A stretch of DNA of 64,000 nucleotides from Salmonella enterica subsp. enterica serovar Choleraesuis (GCA_022846635.1 AP025685.1:1488001-1552000), one strand, 5' to 3'; shown: positions 31,579-41,365, counted from the stretch's first letter. Notes: generated by a model from the sequence alone, not told the origin. Program-made: numbers and translations.

Positions 31579-32047
31579 CGTCCATAGTAAGGCGGTGCGC
31601 AGCAAAAATATGCGCGCCATCGCCAGCCAGGATACAGCTATCGAACAGCGGCTGGCGGCACGTCTGCGCGAGCTGGAGCTGCCTTTCACCGTACAACGTC
31701 GCGACCTACCGGGTCGCCCCGATTTTGCCCTCGATGAGTCGCGCTGCATTATTTTTACCCATGGCTGTTTCTGGCATCACCACAGTTGTCATCTGTTTAA
31801 AGTACCTGCTACCCGGACCGACTTTTGGCTTGGCAAAATAGCGGCCAATGTCGAGCGAGATGGCAGAGTTGTCCGTGAGCTTATTGGCTCCGGATGGCGG
31901 GTGCTTGTGGTTTGGGAGTGCGCATTACGCGGACGCGAGCGGCTGGACGATGCGGCGCTTAGCGAGCGATTGGAGGAGTGGATCTGCGCCGGAGATAACT
32001 ATTGTCAGATTGACGGGCAGGGGATCCACGCGGTGCCGCTGCTCTAA
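31571..32047 (+). CDS. vsr: Vsr, very-short-patch mismatch endonuclease
   Basis: The protein is 158 aa from a GTG start overlapping dcm by 8 bases; the family start [19 protein letters not shown] fixes it. Catalytic and zinc elements are present: [20 protein letters not shown] (metal aspartate), [16 protein letters not shown] and WECALRGRE. Vsr nicks at T-G mismatches made by deamination of Dcm-methylated C. Overlapping dcm-vsr is the E. coli arrangement. Confidence 0.97.
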   Translation: MADVHSKAVRSKNMRAIASQDTAIEQRLAARLRELELPFTVQRRDLPGRPDFALDESRCIIFTHGCFWHHHSCHLFKVPATRTDFWLGKIAANVERDGRVVRELIGSGWRVLVVWECALRGRERLDDAALSERLEEWICAGDNYCQIDGQGIHAVPLL

Positions 32048-32113
32048 ACCGGCACCAGAACGAAATTTTCATCCATAATATTTTTTATCACTATCTCTTT
32101 TAAGGACACTAAG

Positions 32114-33022
32114 TTGGCTGGAAGTAGTTTATTAACGCTGCTCGACGATATCTCGACCCTGCTGGACGATATTTCGGTATTAGGCAAAGTTGCCGCTAAA
32201 AAAACCGCCGGGGTGCTGGGAGACGATTTGTCTCTTAACGCTCAGCAGGTATCAGGGGTGCGTGCAAACCGGGAATTGCCGGTAGTGTGGGGCGTGGCGA
32301 AAGGCTCTTTTGTCAATAAGCTGATTTTAGTGCCGCTGGCGCTGATTATTAGCGCTTTTGCGTCCTGGGCGATTACGCCGCTGCTGATGCTGGGCGGAGC
32401 TTATTTGTGTTTTGAGGGCATGGAAAAAGTCATCCATAGCCTGAAGCACAAAAAAAACGATCCTCAAGCCCGTCAGGAGCGTTTAGACACATTGGCTAAC
32501 GTTGACCCGATGGTTTATGAGCGCGATAAGGTGAAAGGGGCCATTCGCACCGACTTTATTCTGTCGGCGGAAATCGTCACCATTACTCTGGGGATTGTGG
32601 CCGAAGCGCCGCTGCTTAACCAGGTGCTTATCATGGCCGGTATCGCTATTCTGGTCACTGTTGGGGTTTACGGTATCGTAGGCGTTATTGTTAAAATCGA
32701 TGACGTTGGCTACTGGCTGCGTGAAAAGAGTTCTAAAGTTGCGCAGGGGGTAGGGAGTTTTTTACTGGCCCTGGCGCCGCGATTAATGAAAGTACTGACT
32801 ATCGTCGGAACTCTGGCAATGTTTCTGGTGGGTGGCGGTATTGTCGTTCACGGAATTGCGCCGCTACACCACTGGATGGATAGCCTGGGTGAGCGGTTTG
32901 GCAGCCTTGGTCAGATTATCGTTCCAAACCTTGGCAATCTATTGATTGGTATGATCCTGGGTAGCGCGGTGTTGCTGCTGGTCACCGCAGTCAGCAAGCT
33001 GCGTGGCAAATCGGATGTGTAA
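32114..33022 (+). CDS. yedI: YedI, DUF808 inner-membrane protein
   Basis: The protein is 302 aa from a TTG start, fixed by the family N-terminus [20 protein letters not shown] and the AAGGA upstream. The DUF808 hallmark [20 protein letters not shown] and four or five membrane helices are present. The function is unknown. As in E. coli it lies after vsr and before yodC. Confidence 0.92.
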   Translation: MAGSSLLTLLDDISTLLDDISVLGKVAAKKTAGVLGDDLSLNAQQVSGVRANRELPVVWGVAKGSFVNKLILVPLALIISAFASWAITPLLMLGGAYLCFEGMEKVIHSLKHKKNDPQARQERLDTLANVDPMVYERDKVKGAIRTDFILSAEIVTITLGIVAEAPLLNQVLIMAGIAILVTVGVYGIVGVIVKIDDVGYWLREKSSKVAQGVGSFLLALAPRLMKVLTIVGTLAMFLVGGGIVVHGIAPLHHWMDSLGERFGSLGQIIVPNLGNLLIGMILGSAVLLLVTAVSKLRGKSDV

Positions 33023-33112
33023 AACCTGGTAATTTGTCGTGAATTCGGCGCGCAAAGTGTGCGGTTCCTGGCTATAACTTGAAGGGTTTCCTTATCAGAA
33101 CTGGAGGCCCTT

Positions 33113-33280
33113 ATGCAGTTTCTAGTTAGCGACACCGTAAAACTGAAAACCGGAAGCCCCCGGATGATTGTCACCGGGCTTGCTGGAGAAATGGTTGAAT
33201 GCCGCTGGTATGATGGTTTTAGCGTTCAGCGTGAGGCCTTTCGTACTGATGAGCTGGTGGCTGAGTCCCGACAGCCATAA
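33113..33280 (+). CDS. yodC: YodC, DUF2158 small protein
   Basis: A 55-aa frame reads FLVSDTVKLKTGSPRMIVTG then MVECRWYDGFSVQREAF. This is the YodC/DUF2158 family, with its conserved GxPRMxV and CRWYDG motifs, which folds as a small SH3-like barrel. The ATG has GGAGG nine bases upstream. The function is unknown. A terminator follows at once. A related barrel protein, DsrB, is encoded 5 kb away. Confidence 0.93.
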   Translation: MQFLVSDTVKLKTGSPRMIVTGLAGEMVECRWYDGFSVQREAFRTDELVAESRQP

Positions 33281-33302
33281 GATGGCATTGGTTTAGTTAA
33301 TC

Positions 33303-33326
33303 AACCCGGCTAATGCCGGGTTTTTT
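33303..33326 (+). terminator. Terminator of yodC
   Basis: AACCCGGC-TAAT-GCCGGGTT is an 8-bp stem followed by TTTT. It abuts the stop of the convergent AraC gene at 33325. Confidence 0.85.
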
Positions 33327-33714
33327 ACGCCACCCGCTGGTCAACGGGCAGGCGTGGAGGTGTCAGCGGTAGCGGCAGCTCCGGATTTTGGCGACACTGT
33401 AGCGGCGTGATAGCAAAGTATTTTTTAAACAACGTCGAAAACTGAGACTGGGAATTAAATCCAAGCCCGAGGGCGATATCGATAATGCGCCGGTCAGTAG
33501 TTCGCAATTGATGTACGGCCTGGGTTAGTTTTCGCTCGCGAATATAGCGTCCGACGGCCATACCGGTGGTCTCCCGGAAGATGGTCTGCATATGCCAGAC
33601 TGAAAATCCGGAGATAGCCGCCAGCTCAGGTAGAGCGATGCCATCTTCAAGATGCTGCTCAATCCAGATACACAGAGCATCAACCAGCGCCTGATGTGAA
33701 TAACGAACGGTCAT
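33325..33714 (-). CDS. Small AraC-family regulator (MarA/SoxS size)
   Basis: The protein is 129 aa from ATG 33714 (AGGA at 9-10 bases); a longer frame to 33828 adds an unlikely N-terminus. Two AraC helix-turn-helices are seen: ALPELAAISGFSVWHMQTIF at about 27-46 and IIDIALGLGFNSQSQFSTLF at about 77-96. The protein consists of almost nothing else, as in MarA, SoxS, RamA and PqrA, which need no ligand and are controlled by abundance. It is divergent from dgcQ. It is an addition relative to the E. coli locus. Confidence 0.82.
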   Translation of the reverse strand: MTVRYSHQALVDALCIWIEQHLEDGIALPELAAISGFSVWHMQTIFRETTGMAVGRYIRERKLTQAVHQLRTTDRRIIDIALGLGFNSQSQFSTLFKKYFAITPLQCRQNPELPLPLTPPRLPVDQRVA

Positions 33715-33843
33715 GGCGTTTTTTCCTGAGGTTGAACGTCTGGCGGTGGCAGGGTGAGAATATATTGATTCATACTGGTAGCTAAGCGCGGTCTGCGCCC
33801 GGTAAGCTGCGAGCGAAAAGAGTAGCACATTTAATCATGGAGC

Positions 33844-35529
33844 GTGAGAGTGCTGGATAAAACACCTTATCGGTGGTTACAGCTAAAGAAAAACCCGCTA
33901 GGCGTGGTTAATTTCTGTTTTATCGTGGTGCTATTGTTCTCCACATTATTGATGTGGCGCGAAGCCGTGGTGCTGGAGGGCGCTTACGCTACCAGCCAGC
34001 GTAATCAGCTCAATAGTATCGCTACCTCGCTCGATCGCCAGCTACAGCACAATATCGATGAACTGCTCTTTTTTCGTAACGCCATGCAATCGGCGCTGGC
34101 TGACCCTGGGCATCAGCTGCTTTCCGGTCATCTGGTGGAGGATATGCAACGGTTGCGTAGCTTTTCGCACTGGCAGCTATTTCGGCGAATAAACCAGCGC
34201 CATCCGCTCCCTATTAACGGGGTCAGCGATGCGTTTATCGGCAGTTATCCACTGCTACTGTTAAGGGACGATGACGACCTGCAGCGGGAAATGAGCGCGG
34301 TACTGGATTTCAGCTATATCCTTAAACTGGCCGGCGGCCATCAACAGTTAAAGCACCAGCTTCAGTATACGTCCAGGGCCGGTTATTTTGTCTCCGAGCA
34401 GGAAGTGGCTAATGATGCATCGATTGCTAAACGCTATCAGCAATTGATTGAAAGACCTTACTTTATCCACCATAACGATCGGGAAAATCCTCAGCGTGGC
34501 TTGATATGGAGCTATTTTAGTGAGGCAGGCATTGATAATCGGCCTGAAAAAATTATCAGCGTCAGTGTCCCGGTAGATTACGAGCGCCGCTGGTATGGGG
34601 TGCTGAGCATCGATTTTCCCCGTCATTGTATGCATCAGTTTCTTAAAGACGCCATGGATAACACAGAAAATGGCGCCGTTATTCTCTACAACCCAAATTT
34701 TGATGTGATTGCTGCAAGTTCGCCGGAAATGCAGGAAAAGTCGCTATTTACCGCAGATCAGAAAGCGGATTTACAGGCGGCCATGCAGCGCAGTAATGAA
34801 GGTGAGATGCGTATGACTACCCATTTCATCACCTGGTCAAAACTGCACAGTTATGACGGCGTGCTGGTGCGGCTTCACACGCTGCGCGAGGGTATTGCCG
34901 GGGAGTATGGCAGTATTACCATCGTTCTGGCGCTACTATGGATGGTTTCCACATTAATGCTGGTGGGATCGTGGTATGCCATTCGCCTGATGATGAAACG
35001 CATGATGAATATGCAGCGCAAGCTGCGCTGGCGGGCCAACTACGATGGGCTGACCAGAGTTTACAGCCGGGGCGCGTTTTTTGAGCAGGCGCATCACCGG
35101 GCGCGCGAATGCCGTGAAGAAGAGCAACCCTACTCGATAATTCAACTGGACCTTGATCATTTTAAACAGATTAACGATACCTGGGGCCACGAAGCGGGCG
35201 ATCGGGTATTGGCTCATGCCGGATCGATTTTACTTGGTACTCTGCGCGAACAGGATATTGCTGGCAGGGTCGGTGGTGAGGAGTTCTGTATTCTGTTGCC
35301 GGGTACCGGGCTGGCTGATGCGACCCGGGTGGCCGAGCGTCTGCGGGCGCGTCTGAATGCCCAGGAGATTTTGGTAAGCCAGGATCAAACCCTGAGAATT
35401 CAGGCTTCATTTGGCGTTAGTAGCAGTGAGGAGCAGCAAGATTATGCCGTTGACCATCTGCAGTCCGTTGCCGATGGTCGCCTGTATCGGGCCAAAAAAG
35501 CCGGGCGTAACCAGGTTTGCTGGCAGTAG
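33844..35529 (+). CDS. dgcQ: DgcQ (YedQ), membrane diguanylate cyclase
   Basis: The protein is 561 aa from a GTG start. Membrane helix 1 (about 20-40, VVNFCFIVVLLFSTLLMW) is followed by a periplasmic CHASE7-type domain (about 45-355), helix 2 (about 358-380) and the GGDEF domain (about 400-561) with GRVGGEEFCILLPG. The active site is intact, and an upstream RxxD-type inhibitory site is not obvious. DgcQ makes c-di-GMP that supports cellulose synthesis and lowers motility, which is notable beside a large flagellar locus. It is convergent with the GpgS-like gene, one base apart. Confidence 0.92.
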   Translation: MRVLDKTPYRWLQLKKNPLGVVNFCFIVVLLFSTLLMWREAVVLEGAYATSQRNQLNSIATSLDRQLQHNIDELLFFRNAMQSALADPGHQLLSGHLVEDMQRLRSFSHWQLFRRINQRHPLPINGVSDAFIGSYPLLLLRDDDDLQREMSAVLDFSYILKLAGGHQQLKHQLQYTSRAGYFVSEQEVANDASIAKRYQQLIERPYFIHHNDRENPQRGLIWSYFSEAGIDNRPEKIISVSVPVDYERRWYGVLSIDFPRHCMHQFLKDAMDNTENGAVILYNPNFDVIAASSPEMQEKSLFTADQKADLQAAMQRSNEGEMRMTTHFITWSKLHSYDGVLVRLHTLREGIAGEYGSITIVLALLWMVSTLMLVGSWYAIRLMMKRMMNMQRKLRWRANYDGLTRVYSRGAFFEQAHHRARECREEEQPYSIIQLDLDHFKQINDTWGHEAGDRVLAHAGSILLGTLREQDIAGRVGGEEFCILLPGTGLADATRVAERLRARLNAQEILVSQDQTLRIQASFGVSSSEEQQDYAVDHLQSVADGRLYRAKKAGRNQVCWQ

Positions 35530-35530
35530 C

Positions 35531-36742
35531 TCAGGCGTTATCCTGTTCTACTGCCGCCTCAATTTGCGCCATGATATCGGGCACTGCCGAGCTCACCCGA
35601 TTCCAGCTGGGAATAAACGGTTTATCATTGGGATTTGCCATAAAGGCCTGGCCCGCATCCAGCAGCGATTGGGTAAATAAATCGACGGCTGCCTCTTCCT
35701 TATGCTGGTCAAAGGTCAGGCCGTTCATCAACGCTTCGTGTTGATAACAGTCGATGCGGTCGAGCGCATTGCGGTAATAAGCGGCTTTCAGTACCCGGAA
35801 TGAGTCGCTGGTAATATTTACTCCCATTGTCGCGAGCTTACGCAGCAGCGACTGCACAATATCGTTACTCATCCGCTGCAGGCCACCCTCGCCACCGCTC
35901 ACCGAGAGCGGCTGGTGCTTGTGATCATAAGCATCAGCTATCTCTACCTGGCAGATGCGCCGCGGTGAACAGTTCCGATAGACCTCCGACAACACGCCAA
36001 TCTCCAGCCCCCAGTCACCGGGGATTTTAATGCTATTCAGCGAACGGGTCCGCAGTGCAAACTCTCCGGAAAGTGGGTAGCGAAAGCCGCCCAGGTAATC
36101 GAGATAAGGTTGCTGCCCATAAACCATAGTCAGCGCGCTGAGAAGCGGTCCTACTAATAAACGCCCAACCCGGCCATTGATACGACCATCGGCAACCCGG
36201 GCGTAATAGCCTTTACTGAACTCGTAATCAAAGGCTGGATTAGCCAGCGGGTAGAGCAATCGGGCCAGCATGCCGCGCCGATAGGTCACAATATCGCAGT
36301 CGTGCAATGCCACGCAGCGGGTACGCTCTCCAGCCAGCAGGTAGCCAGCGCAATACCAGACATTGCGTCCTTTACCCGGCGCTTCCGGTGCAAGACCTGT
36401 CGCCGCCAGCTCGCGGTCGATATCCTGAAGGCGCGGCCCGTCATGCCATAAAATCCGGTGGCGTTGCGGCAAACGGGAGAAGAAATGCCGTGCGCGCTCA
36501 AACTGCTGACGATTAGCCTTATCGAGACCGATAATAATTTCAGTCAACCAGTCAGCATCCGCAAGTTCATCGACTATCCGGCTCAGCGCAGGGCCTTCCA
36601 GCTCGCTATAGAGCGAGGGCAGAATCAGCCCCATTGGGCGAACCGGTGCGAACTGACGCAGCGCTTCCTCTATCTGTGTATCGCTAATCTGACCGAAGTT
36701 ATGGAAGGTAGTAATAATGCCATTCTGATAAAAATCACTCAT
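35531..36742 (-). CDS. Glucosyl-3-phosphoglycerate synthase-like glycosyltransferase (GpgS, GT81)
   Basis: The protein is 403 aa from ATG 36742 (AGGAC eight bases upstream; ATG 36748 is too close to it). A GT-A fold has LILPSLYSELEG near the N-terminus, the metal-site LHDCDIVTY at about 145-153, YPLSGEFALRTRSL and IPGDWGLEIGVLSEV, then DAYDHKHQPLS with a metal-binding histidine. This is the GpgS signature. The product would be glucosyl-3-phosphoglycerate, which the adjacent phosphatase gene could convert to glucosylglycerate, a compatible solute. It lies 91 bases after mpgP on the same strand. E. coli K-12 has the phosphatase but not this gene. Confidence 0.78.
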   Translation of the reverse strand: MSDFYQNGIITTFHNFGQISDTQIEEALRQFAPVRPMGLILPSLYSELEGPALSRIVDELADADWLTEIIIGLDKANRQQFERARHFFSRLPQRHRILWHDGPRLQDIDRELAATGLAPEAPGKGRNVWYCAGYLLAGERTRCVALHDCDIVTYRRGMLARLLYPLANPAFDYEFSKGYYARVADGRINGRVGRLLVGPLLSALTMVYGQQPYLDYLGGFRYPLSGEFALRTRSLNSIKIPGDWGLEIGVLSEVYRNCSPRRICQVEIADAYDHKHQPLSVSGGEGGLQRMSNDIVQSLLRKLATMGVNITSDSFRVLKAAYYRNALDRIDCYQHEALMNGLTFDQHKEEAAVDLFTQSLLDAGQAFMANPNDKPFIPSWNRVSSAVPDIMAQIEAAVEQDNA

Positions 36743-36833
36743 TCGCATGTCCTCAAAAACAACCAGGATGCGCCCGAAGTGCGGTACGCGCGGATGGGGT
36801 TTAACCCCGGCATAGCGTAGGGGGTAAGAATTA

Positions 36834-37646
36834 TCAGCGCTGAATCAGGTAGCTAAGGCCTTCGCTCCAGCCTTCAGGGCCATATTGGGTCGTGCGATAG
36901 ACTCTCTGCGGAGCCTGATAAGAAAGGGAAACGCCATGGCGATTATAGCCCTTCACAATGACGGCATAATCAGTTGCTTCCAGCATTGAGATATCGTTGG
37001 GGCCATCGCCCAATCCCACCGTGATTCGGGCGTGATCTTCACGCTGTTGATAGTGAGTAGTTAACCAGTGCAGGGCTTTGCCCTTAGTGGCTCGCTCGCC
37101 CTGAACGTGAAAAAAGCGGCCTCCTTCAATTAGCGCCAGGCCTTGATGGGCAAGTAATTGGCGAAATTTTGAAAACTGCTCTTCATCGTCCCGCCAGATA
37201 AGCGTTTGTGATGCCTCGCGCTGTTGAGCAAGCTCTGCCCGGTCGGGGGCTAATCCGGTCCACTCACTAATGGTTTCTGCCGTTACGTCGCTGAAAGTGG
37301 TAAAGCGAAAACCTAGCTGCTGGCGGATTTCTTCCAGAATCACGTCAATTGCCGTCGCGGTTATATCCGGAATGTAATGAGGATAATGGGGGGAGTCATT
37401 CCAGCGGACATCCAGGCTAATCAGGCCACCATTCTCGGCGATAAAAGGCAGACCGGATAAATCCAGCTCTTGCTGTAGTTCACGAATTTCAGCCGATGTT
37501 TTACTACTGCAAAGTATAAGTGGGATACCTTGCCGGCGCAGAGTTTCCAGCCAGGAGCGCGCTGGCTCCCAGCTGTAATTATGATGGTCAAGTAGCGTCC
37601 CATCAAGGTCGCTGATGATAAGCAGGGGATCGTGCAGTGATAGCAT
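36834..37646 (-). CDS. mpgP: MpgP (YedP), mannosyl/glucosyl-3-phosphoglycerate phosphatase
   Basis: This encodes 270 aa. The HAD-type active site IISDLDGTLLDHHNY is at residues 9-23, the threonine/serine motif is LILCSSKTS, the lysine is in RATKGKALHWL and motif IV is GLGDGPNDISMLEAT. This Cof/MpgP branch dephosphorylates sugar-3-phosphoglycerates. An AGGAG site precedes the ATG. It is upstream of the synthase-like gene and is likely in one operon with it. The dsrA small RNA is divergent. Confidence 0.9.
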   Translation of the reverse strand: MLSLHDPLLIISDLDGTLLDHHNYSWEPARSWLETLRRQGIPLILCSSKTSAEIRELQQELDLSGLPFIAENGGLISLDVRWNDSPHYPHYIPDITATAIDVILEEIRQQLGFRFTTFSDVTAETISEWTGLAPDRAELAQQREASQTLIWRDDEEQFSKFRQLLAHQGLALIEGGRFFHVQGERATKGKALHWLTTHYQQREDHARITVGLGDGPNDISMLEATDYAVIVKGYNRHGVSLSYQAPQRVYRTTQYGPEGWSEGLSYLIQR

Positions 37647-37848
37647 GGCGTCTCCTGTTGGTTATCTTTTATTAGGAATAATCCTAAAAAATACCCTTGA
37701 TGAATGGTGTCAGCAGAGGGGATTTATCAGTGGTAAACCAGCGCGGATAAGGCATTGTTAACAACTTTGTCGTCATATTTTAAAATGTAAACATCTTTCA
37801 TATGAAACTGACGGGTTGTTAAGATAATTGAATCACTATAAAGTTCTT

Positions 37849-37934
37849 ACCACATCAGATTTTCAGATGTAGCGAATTTTAAAGTGCTTATTGCGATTGC
37901 AATTTTATCCCAGCTCCGGCTGGGATATTTTTAT
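37849..37934 (+). ncRNA. dsrA: DsrA small regulatory RNA
   Basis: The 86-base stretch begins ACCACATCAGATTTTCAGAT, keeps AGCGAATTTTAAAGTGCTTA and ends in the hairpin ATCCCAGC-TCCG-GCTGGGAT followed by ATTTTTATTT. It follows E. coli DsrA (AACACATCAGATTT..., CGAATTTTTTAAGTGCTT..., terminator) domain by domain. A -10 box TATAAA lies at 37837-37842. DsrA, with Hfq, opens the rpoS leader and represses hns. The location next to mpgP and dsrB is also that of E. coli. The first stem-loop differs in the loop bases. Confidence 0.88.
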
Positions 37935-38131
37935 TTACGGCCATGTTCATTGATACATCCATCATTTAAATCCCACTCATAATGGCCGCCAATATCCCCC
38001 TCTGCCGGTAGCTTACTGTGGTCAGCGGCATCACCAGGATTAGTCATCTCGGTCTCATCTATCTGATAAATGTTCTTTAGCAATTGATCCATTTCTGCGG
38101 CACTGGATTCTGAAGCTCGATGGTTTTTCAT
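37931..38131 (-). CDS. YodD-like small acidic protein
   Basis: The protein is 66 aa from ATG 38131, with GAGGGGG six bases upstream. It is acidic and includes AAEMDQLLKNIYQIDETEM, which resembles the central part of E. coli YodD, a peroxide/acid-stress-induced protein found at this place between dsrB and dsrA. The C-terminal halves differ. Its stop overlaps the 3' end of the convergent dsrA RNA. Confidence 0.55.
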   Translation of the reverse strand: MKNHRASESSAAEMDQLLKNIYQIDETEMTNPGDAADHSKLPAEGDIGGHYEWDLNDGCINEHGRK

Positions 38132-38263
38132 AATAACCCCCTCGGGCGCAGGTATATCTTTAAGTATAGTCACGGTGAAATAAAACTGATAACCGGGTAC
38201 AGGGCTGTCTGAATGGGCGTTTTTTATCTAAACTGGCAGGGATTTGAGTAAGAGGATGGAGCG

Positions 38264-38452
38264 ATGCAGGTAAACGATCGAGTGACGGTTAAAACGGATG
38301 GCGGGCCGCGCCGGCCGGGAGTTGTCCTGGCGGTTGAGCATTTCAGCGAAGGCGTTATGTATCTGGTGTCGCTGGAGGAGTACCCGATGGGGATCTGGTT
38401 CTTTAATGAACAGGGGCATCCGGACGGGATCTTTGTTGAAAAGGCTGAGTAA
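38264..38452 (+). CDS. dsrB: DsrB, small RpoS/DsrA-regulated protein
   Basis: This encodes 62 aa. The sequence [20 protein letters not shown] through [16 protein letters not shown] is almost that of E. coli DsrB, with the same length and ending EKAE. In E. coli its expression depends on sigma-S and is reduced by H-NS. The protein looks like a small beta-barrel. It is convergent with lpxO, 38 bases apart. Confidence 0.95.
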   Translation: MQVNDRVTVKTDGGPRRPGVVLAVEHFSEGVMYLVSLEEYPMGIWFFNEQGHPDGIFVEKAE

Positions 38453-38490
38453 AATGGCGACGCCCGCAGACTTCGGGCGACGCCATTGGC

Positions 38491-39399
38491 TTATTTAATG
38501 CTGGGGATAATAATGGCGGCAAAAATGGCCGCAATCACCAGATATTTCAACCCATAATAGAGTTTACGGTTGCGCTTCTTCAGGCGCTGGCCGCCGTTGC
38601 GCGCAGCGTGAACATATTTAAATATTCGGTTTATAGCGCCGGTTTTATCATTGTCATCATTCGGTGAACTGGCGGCGGCCATCAGCGTTGCGCCCACCCG
38701 ATGATTTATCGCCTGCGCCCAGCGCCATTTCATCGGGCGCTCAATATCGCAAAATAGAATAATCCGTGTCTGGTCCGTTTTATTTTGCGCCCAGTGCACA
38801 TACGTCTCGTCAAAAACAACCGCTTCACCGTCGCGCCAGCTATGACGCTGGCGGTCTACCTCAATAAAGCATTGGTCATCATTAGGGGTGGTGAGACCCA
38901 GATGATATCTAACTGAACCTGCATAAGGGTCACGATGTTTACCCAGATAGGCTCCCGGCGGCAGTTCGGCGAACATAGCCGCTTTTACCGATGGAATTGA
39001 GTTCACAAGCTCAGTGGTTAATGGGCATAACGCTTGCGCAGATGGATGTGCGTCGCCATACCATTTGAGATAGAAGCGTTTCCAGCCGCGTTTAAAGAAG
39101 GTATTAAATCCGGCATCGTTATTATTTTGCGCGGCTTTAATGTGATCCTGAAGTCGCAGCGCCTCTTCACGGATGGTTTGCCAGTTATCGGTAAGCTTTT
39201 GCAGCTCAGGAAAGTCTGACACCGGGAAATAGGGCTGTTTTGCCGGCAGGCGCGAGAAAGTCGTCATAAACATATTCACCGGGGCCATAAACGTCGAGTG
39301 ATCGAAAAGCTGACGTCCCAGTTTCTGCTTCTCTACGCCGCGAGAATGGGCGTAGCACACGCTGATGATAAAAATCCCAAGAATAATGACCGCAACCAT
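38491..39399 (-). CDS. lpxO: LpxO, Fe(II)/2-oxoglutarate lipid A hydroxylase
   Basis: This encodes 302 aa. It has an N-terminal membrane helix (VAVIILGIFIISVCY) and a C-terminal one (YLVIAAIFAAIIIP). The catalytic aspartyl/asparaginyl beta-hydroxylase-like domain includes AMFAELPPGAYLGKHRDPYA (iron ligands in HRD), RYHLGL and VFDETYVHWAQN. It follows Salmonella LpxO throughout. LpxO hydroxylates the 3'-acyl chain of lipid A. It occupies the fliR-dsrB gap where E. coli has rcsA. The ribosome site is poor. Confidence 0.92.
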   Translation of the reverse strand: MVAVIILGIFIISVCYAHSRGVEKQKLGRQLFDHSTFMAPVNMFMTTFSRLPAKQPYFPVSDFPELQKLTDNWQTIREEALRLQDHIKAAQNNNDAGFNTFFKRGWKRFYLKWYGDAHPSAQALCPLTTELVNSIPSVKAAMFAELPPGAYLGKHRDPYAGSVRYHLGLTTPNDDQCFIEVDRQRHSWRDGEAVVFDETYVHWAQNKTDQTRIILFCDIERPMKWRWAQAINHRVGATLMAAASSPNDDNDKTGAINRIFKYVHAARNGGQRLKKRNRKLYYGLKYLVIAAIFAAIIIPSIK

Positions 39400-39545
39400 A
39401 GCCTGCTTTGACTCCTGTGCAATGAGCGATAATATCTACCGGCATAATCTTACTTTGTGTCAATAATGTTAATCAACTGTATGTATTTGTATGCGAATGC
39501 TCGTTTAGACGAGGTTTGAACTTAGGGATTTGAGCGGTATTTTGC

Positions 39546-40346
39546 TCAAGGTTTTAACATCACGGTAAACTGAGCGATAAGATCGAATAACTCGCCAAAT
39601 AGGTGCTCGGCGAAAGGCGCGACCAGTGGCATCAGCGCTGCCATCACCATAATTCCGGCGGTAAGTGTTACCGGAAAACCCACCACAAATACTGAAAGCT
39701 GCGGCGACATACGGTTGAGCAGGCCGAGCGCGACGTTTAGCGTAAGTAGCAGTGTCACTAGCGGCAGTGCCAGCATCAGTCCGCTTAAAAATACGGTTGA
39801 ACCGGCCCGCGCCAGCGCCAGAAAGACTGAGGCGGGTAAACCGCCGCCCGTGAGAGGAAGCGAGAAAAAAGTATCAACCAGCACTGAAATCAGCCATAAA
39901 TGCCCATCCATGCTTAAAAACAGCAGCATGGCCAACAGGTCGAGAAATCTTGCCAGCACCGGCATGCTTAACTGGCTGGCGGGGTCGAAGAAGGTGGCGA
40001 AAGACAGGCCCATTTGCAGGCCAATAATCTCTCCCGCCATACGAATAGCGGCAAATGCCAGCTGCATGGTGAAACCAATCGTGATGCCTATAACTATCTG
40101 ACGAAGCCCGAGCCACAGTCCGTCCAGGGAAAAAAGCGGCGTCTGGCTGGCGGGGATCAGCGGTGCCACCAGAAAAGTGATGACCAGAGCCAGCCCTACC
40201 TTGACCCGCGCCGGAACGCTGCGTTCGCTGAGAATCGGCGCGCTGGCCACCAGTGCCAGAATTCGCAAAAAGGGCCAGAAATAGAGGCTAAGCTCTGCGG
40301 CCCAACGGTCGCTGGCCAGCGTCAGCATGGTTAGCCGATAGTCCAT
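39546..40346 (-). CDS. fliR: FliR, flagellar export gate protein
   Basis: The 266-aa polytopic membrane protein has segments typical of FliR/Ysc[21 protein letters not shown] near the N-terminus and [20 protein letters not shown] in the middle. With FliP and FliQ it forms the core gate of the flagellar type III export apparatus. Its start overlaps the fliQ end by 16 bases. It is the last gene of fliLMNOPQR. Confidence 0.95.
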   Translation of the reverse strand: MDYRLTMLTLASDRWAAELSLYFWPFLRILALVASAPILSERSVPARVKVGLALVITFLVAPLIPASQTPLFSLDGLWLGLRQIVIGITIGFTMQLAFAAIRMAGEIIGLQMGLSFATFFDPASQLSMPVLARFLDLLAMLLFLSMDGHLWLISVLVDTFFSLPLTGGGLPASVFLALARAGSTVFLSGLMLALPLVTLLLTLNVALGLLNRMSPQLSVFVVGFPVTLTAGIMVMAALMPLVAPFAEHLFGELFDLIAQFTVMLKP

Positions 40347-40600
40347 GGCAGGTTGCTAAACAGCGTGCGGACATAATCCAGCAGCAGGTTTAGCATCCAT
40401 GGCCCGGCAACCACGATTGCGGCGCACACCGCCAGAATTTTTGGGATAAATGACAGCGTCATTTCGTTTATTTGGGTGGCGGCCTGCAACATGCTGATAA
40501 TGAGCCCGGTAATCAGAGCCACCAGCAATAACGGGGCTGATAGCGCCAGGGCCACTTTGAGTGCCTCGGTTCCCATTGCCATAACGGATTCGGGGGTCAT
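40331..40600 (-). CDS. fliQ: FliQ, flagellar export gate protein
   Basis: This encodes 89 aa with two membrane helices, beginning [18 protein letters not shown] and with [20 protein letters not shown], the conserved FliQ turn. Four copies join the FliP5-FliR1 gate. It overlaps fliR and follows fliP by 36 bases. Confidence 0.97.
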   Translation of the reverse strand: MTPESVMAMGTEALKVALALSAPLLLVALITGLIISMLQAATQINEMTLSFIPKILAVCAAIVVAGPWMLNLLLDYVRTLFSNLPWTIG

Positions 40601-40636
40601 ACGGATTCTCCTGACGCATTAAACGGCATAATTGTT

Positions 40637-41365
40637 TTAGCTATAGAAACTCTGGGCCAGCGAGCCGACCAGCAGTTGCCAACCATCTACCAGCACAAAC
40701 AGCATTAATTTGAATGGCAGGGCAATGGTTGCCGGAGGCACCATCATCATCCCCAGCGCCATCAATACGCTGGCAACCACCAGGTCGATAATCAGAAACG
40801 GAATAAAAACCGTAAAACCAATCTGGAATGCGGTTTTCAGTTCGCTGGTGACGTAAGCCGGTAGCAAAATACGCATCGGTACCGCTTCCGGCCCGGCGAT
40901 AGGGCCACTATTTGCAAGGCGGGCAAACAGCGCCAGATCGCTCTCCCGGGTCTGGCGCAACATAAACTCGCGCAGCGGCTGAGCGCCTTTATCCAGTGCT
41001 ATCTCCAGCGAAATTTTATCCTCGCTGTACGGTTTCCACGCATCGCTGTAAATCTTGTCCAGCACTGGAGACATAATAAAAAATGACAGAAACAGCGCTA
41101 ATCCCAGCAATACCTGATTAGGCGGTGCAGACTGAGTTCCTAGCGCATTTCTCAACAGGCCGAAGACGATGATGATGCGGGTAAAACTGGTCATCATCAG
41201 TAAGACGATAGGCAGAAAAGTTAGCGAGGTGAGAAATAGCAGCGTTTGTACCGGCAACGACCAGCTCTGGCCGCCACCGGCGAGAGGTTCGACGGTGAGT
41301 CCCGGCAATGCGGCTTGCAGAGCCGGGCTTAACAATATTAAGGGCAATAGCAGAATAAAGCGCAT
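40637..41365 (-). CDS. fliP: FliP, flagellar export gate protein
   Basis: This encodes 242 aa. A cleavable signal peptide ([18 protein letters not shown]) is unusual for an inner-membrane export protein but typical of FliP. Four membrane helices include [20 protein letters not shown] and [20 protein letters not shown]. It is the pentameric part of the gate. It overlaps the fliO stop by one base. Confidence 0.97.
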   Translation of the reverse strand: MRFILLLPLILLSPALQAALPGLTVEPLAGGGQSWSLPVQTLLFLTSLTFLPIVLLMMTSFTRIIIVFGLLRNALGTQSAPPNQVLLGLALFLSFFIMSPVLDKIYSDAWKPYSEDKISLEIALDKGAQPLREFMLRQTRESDLALFARLANSGPIAGPEAVPMRILLPAYVTSELKTAFQIGFTVFIPFLIIDLVVASVLMALGMMMVPPATIALPFKLMLFVLVDGWQLLVGSLAQSFYS

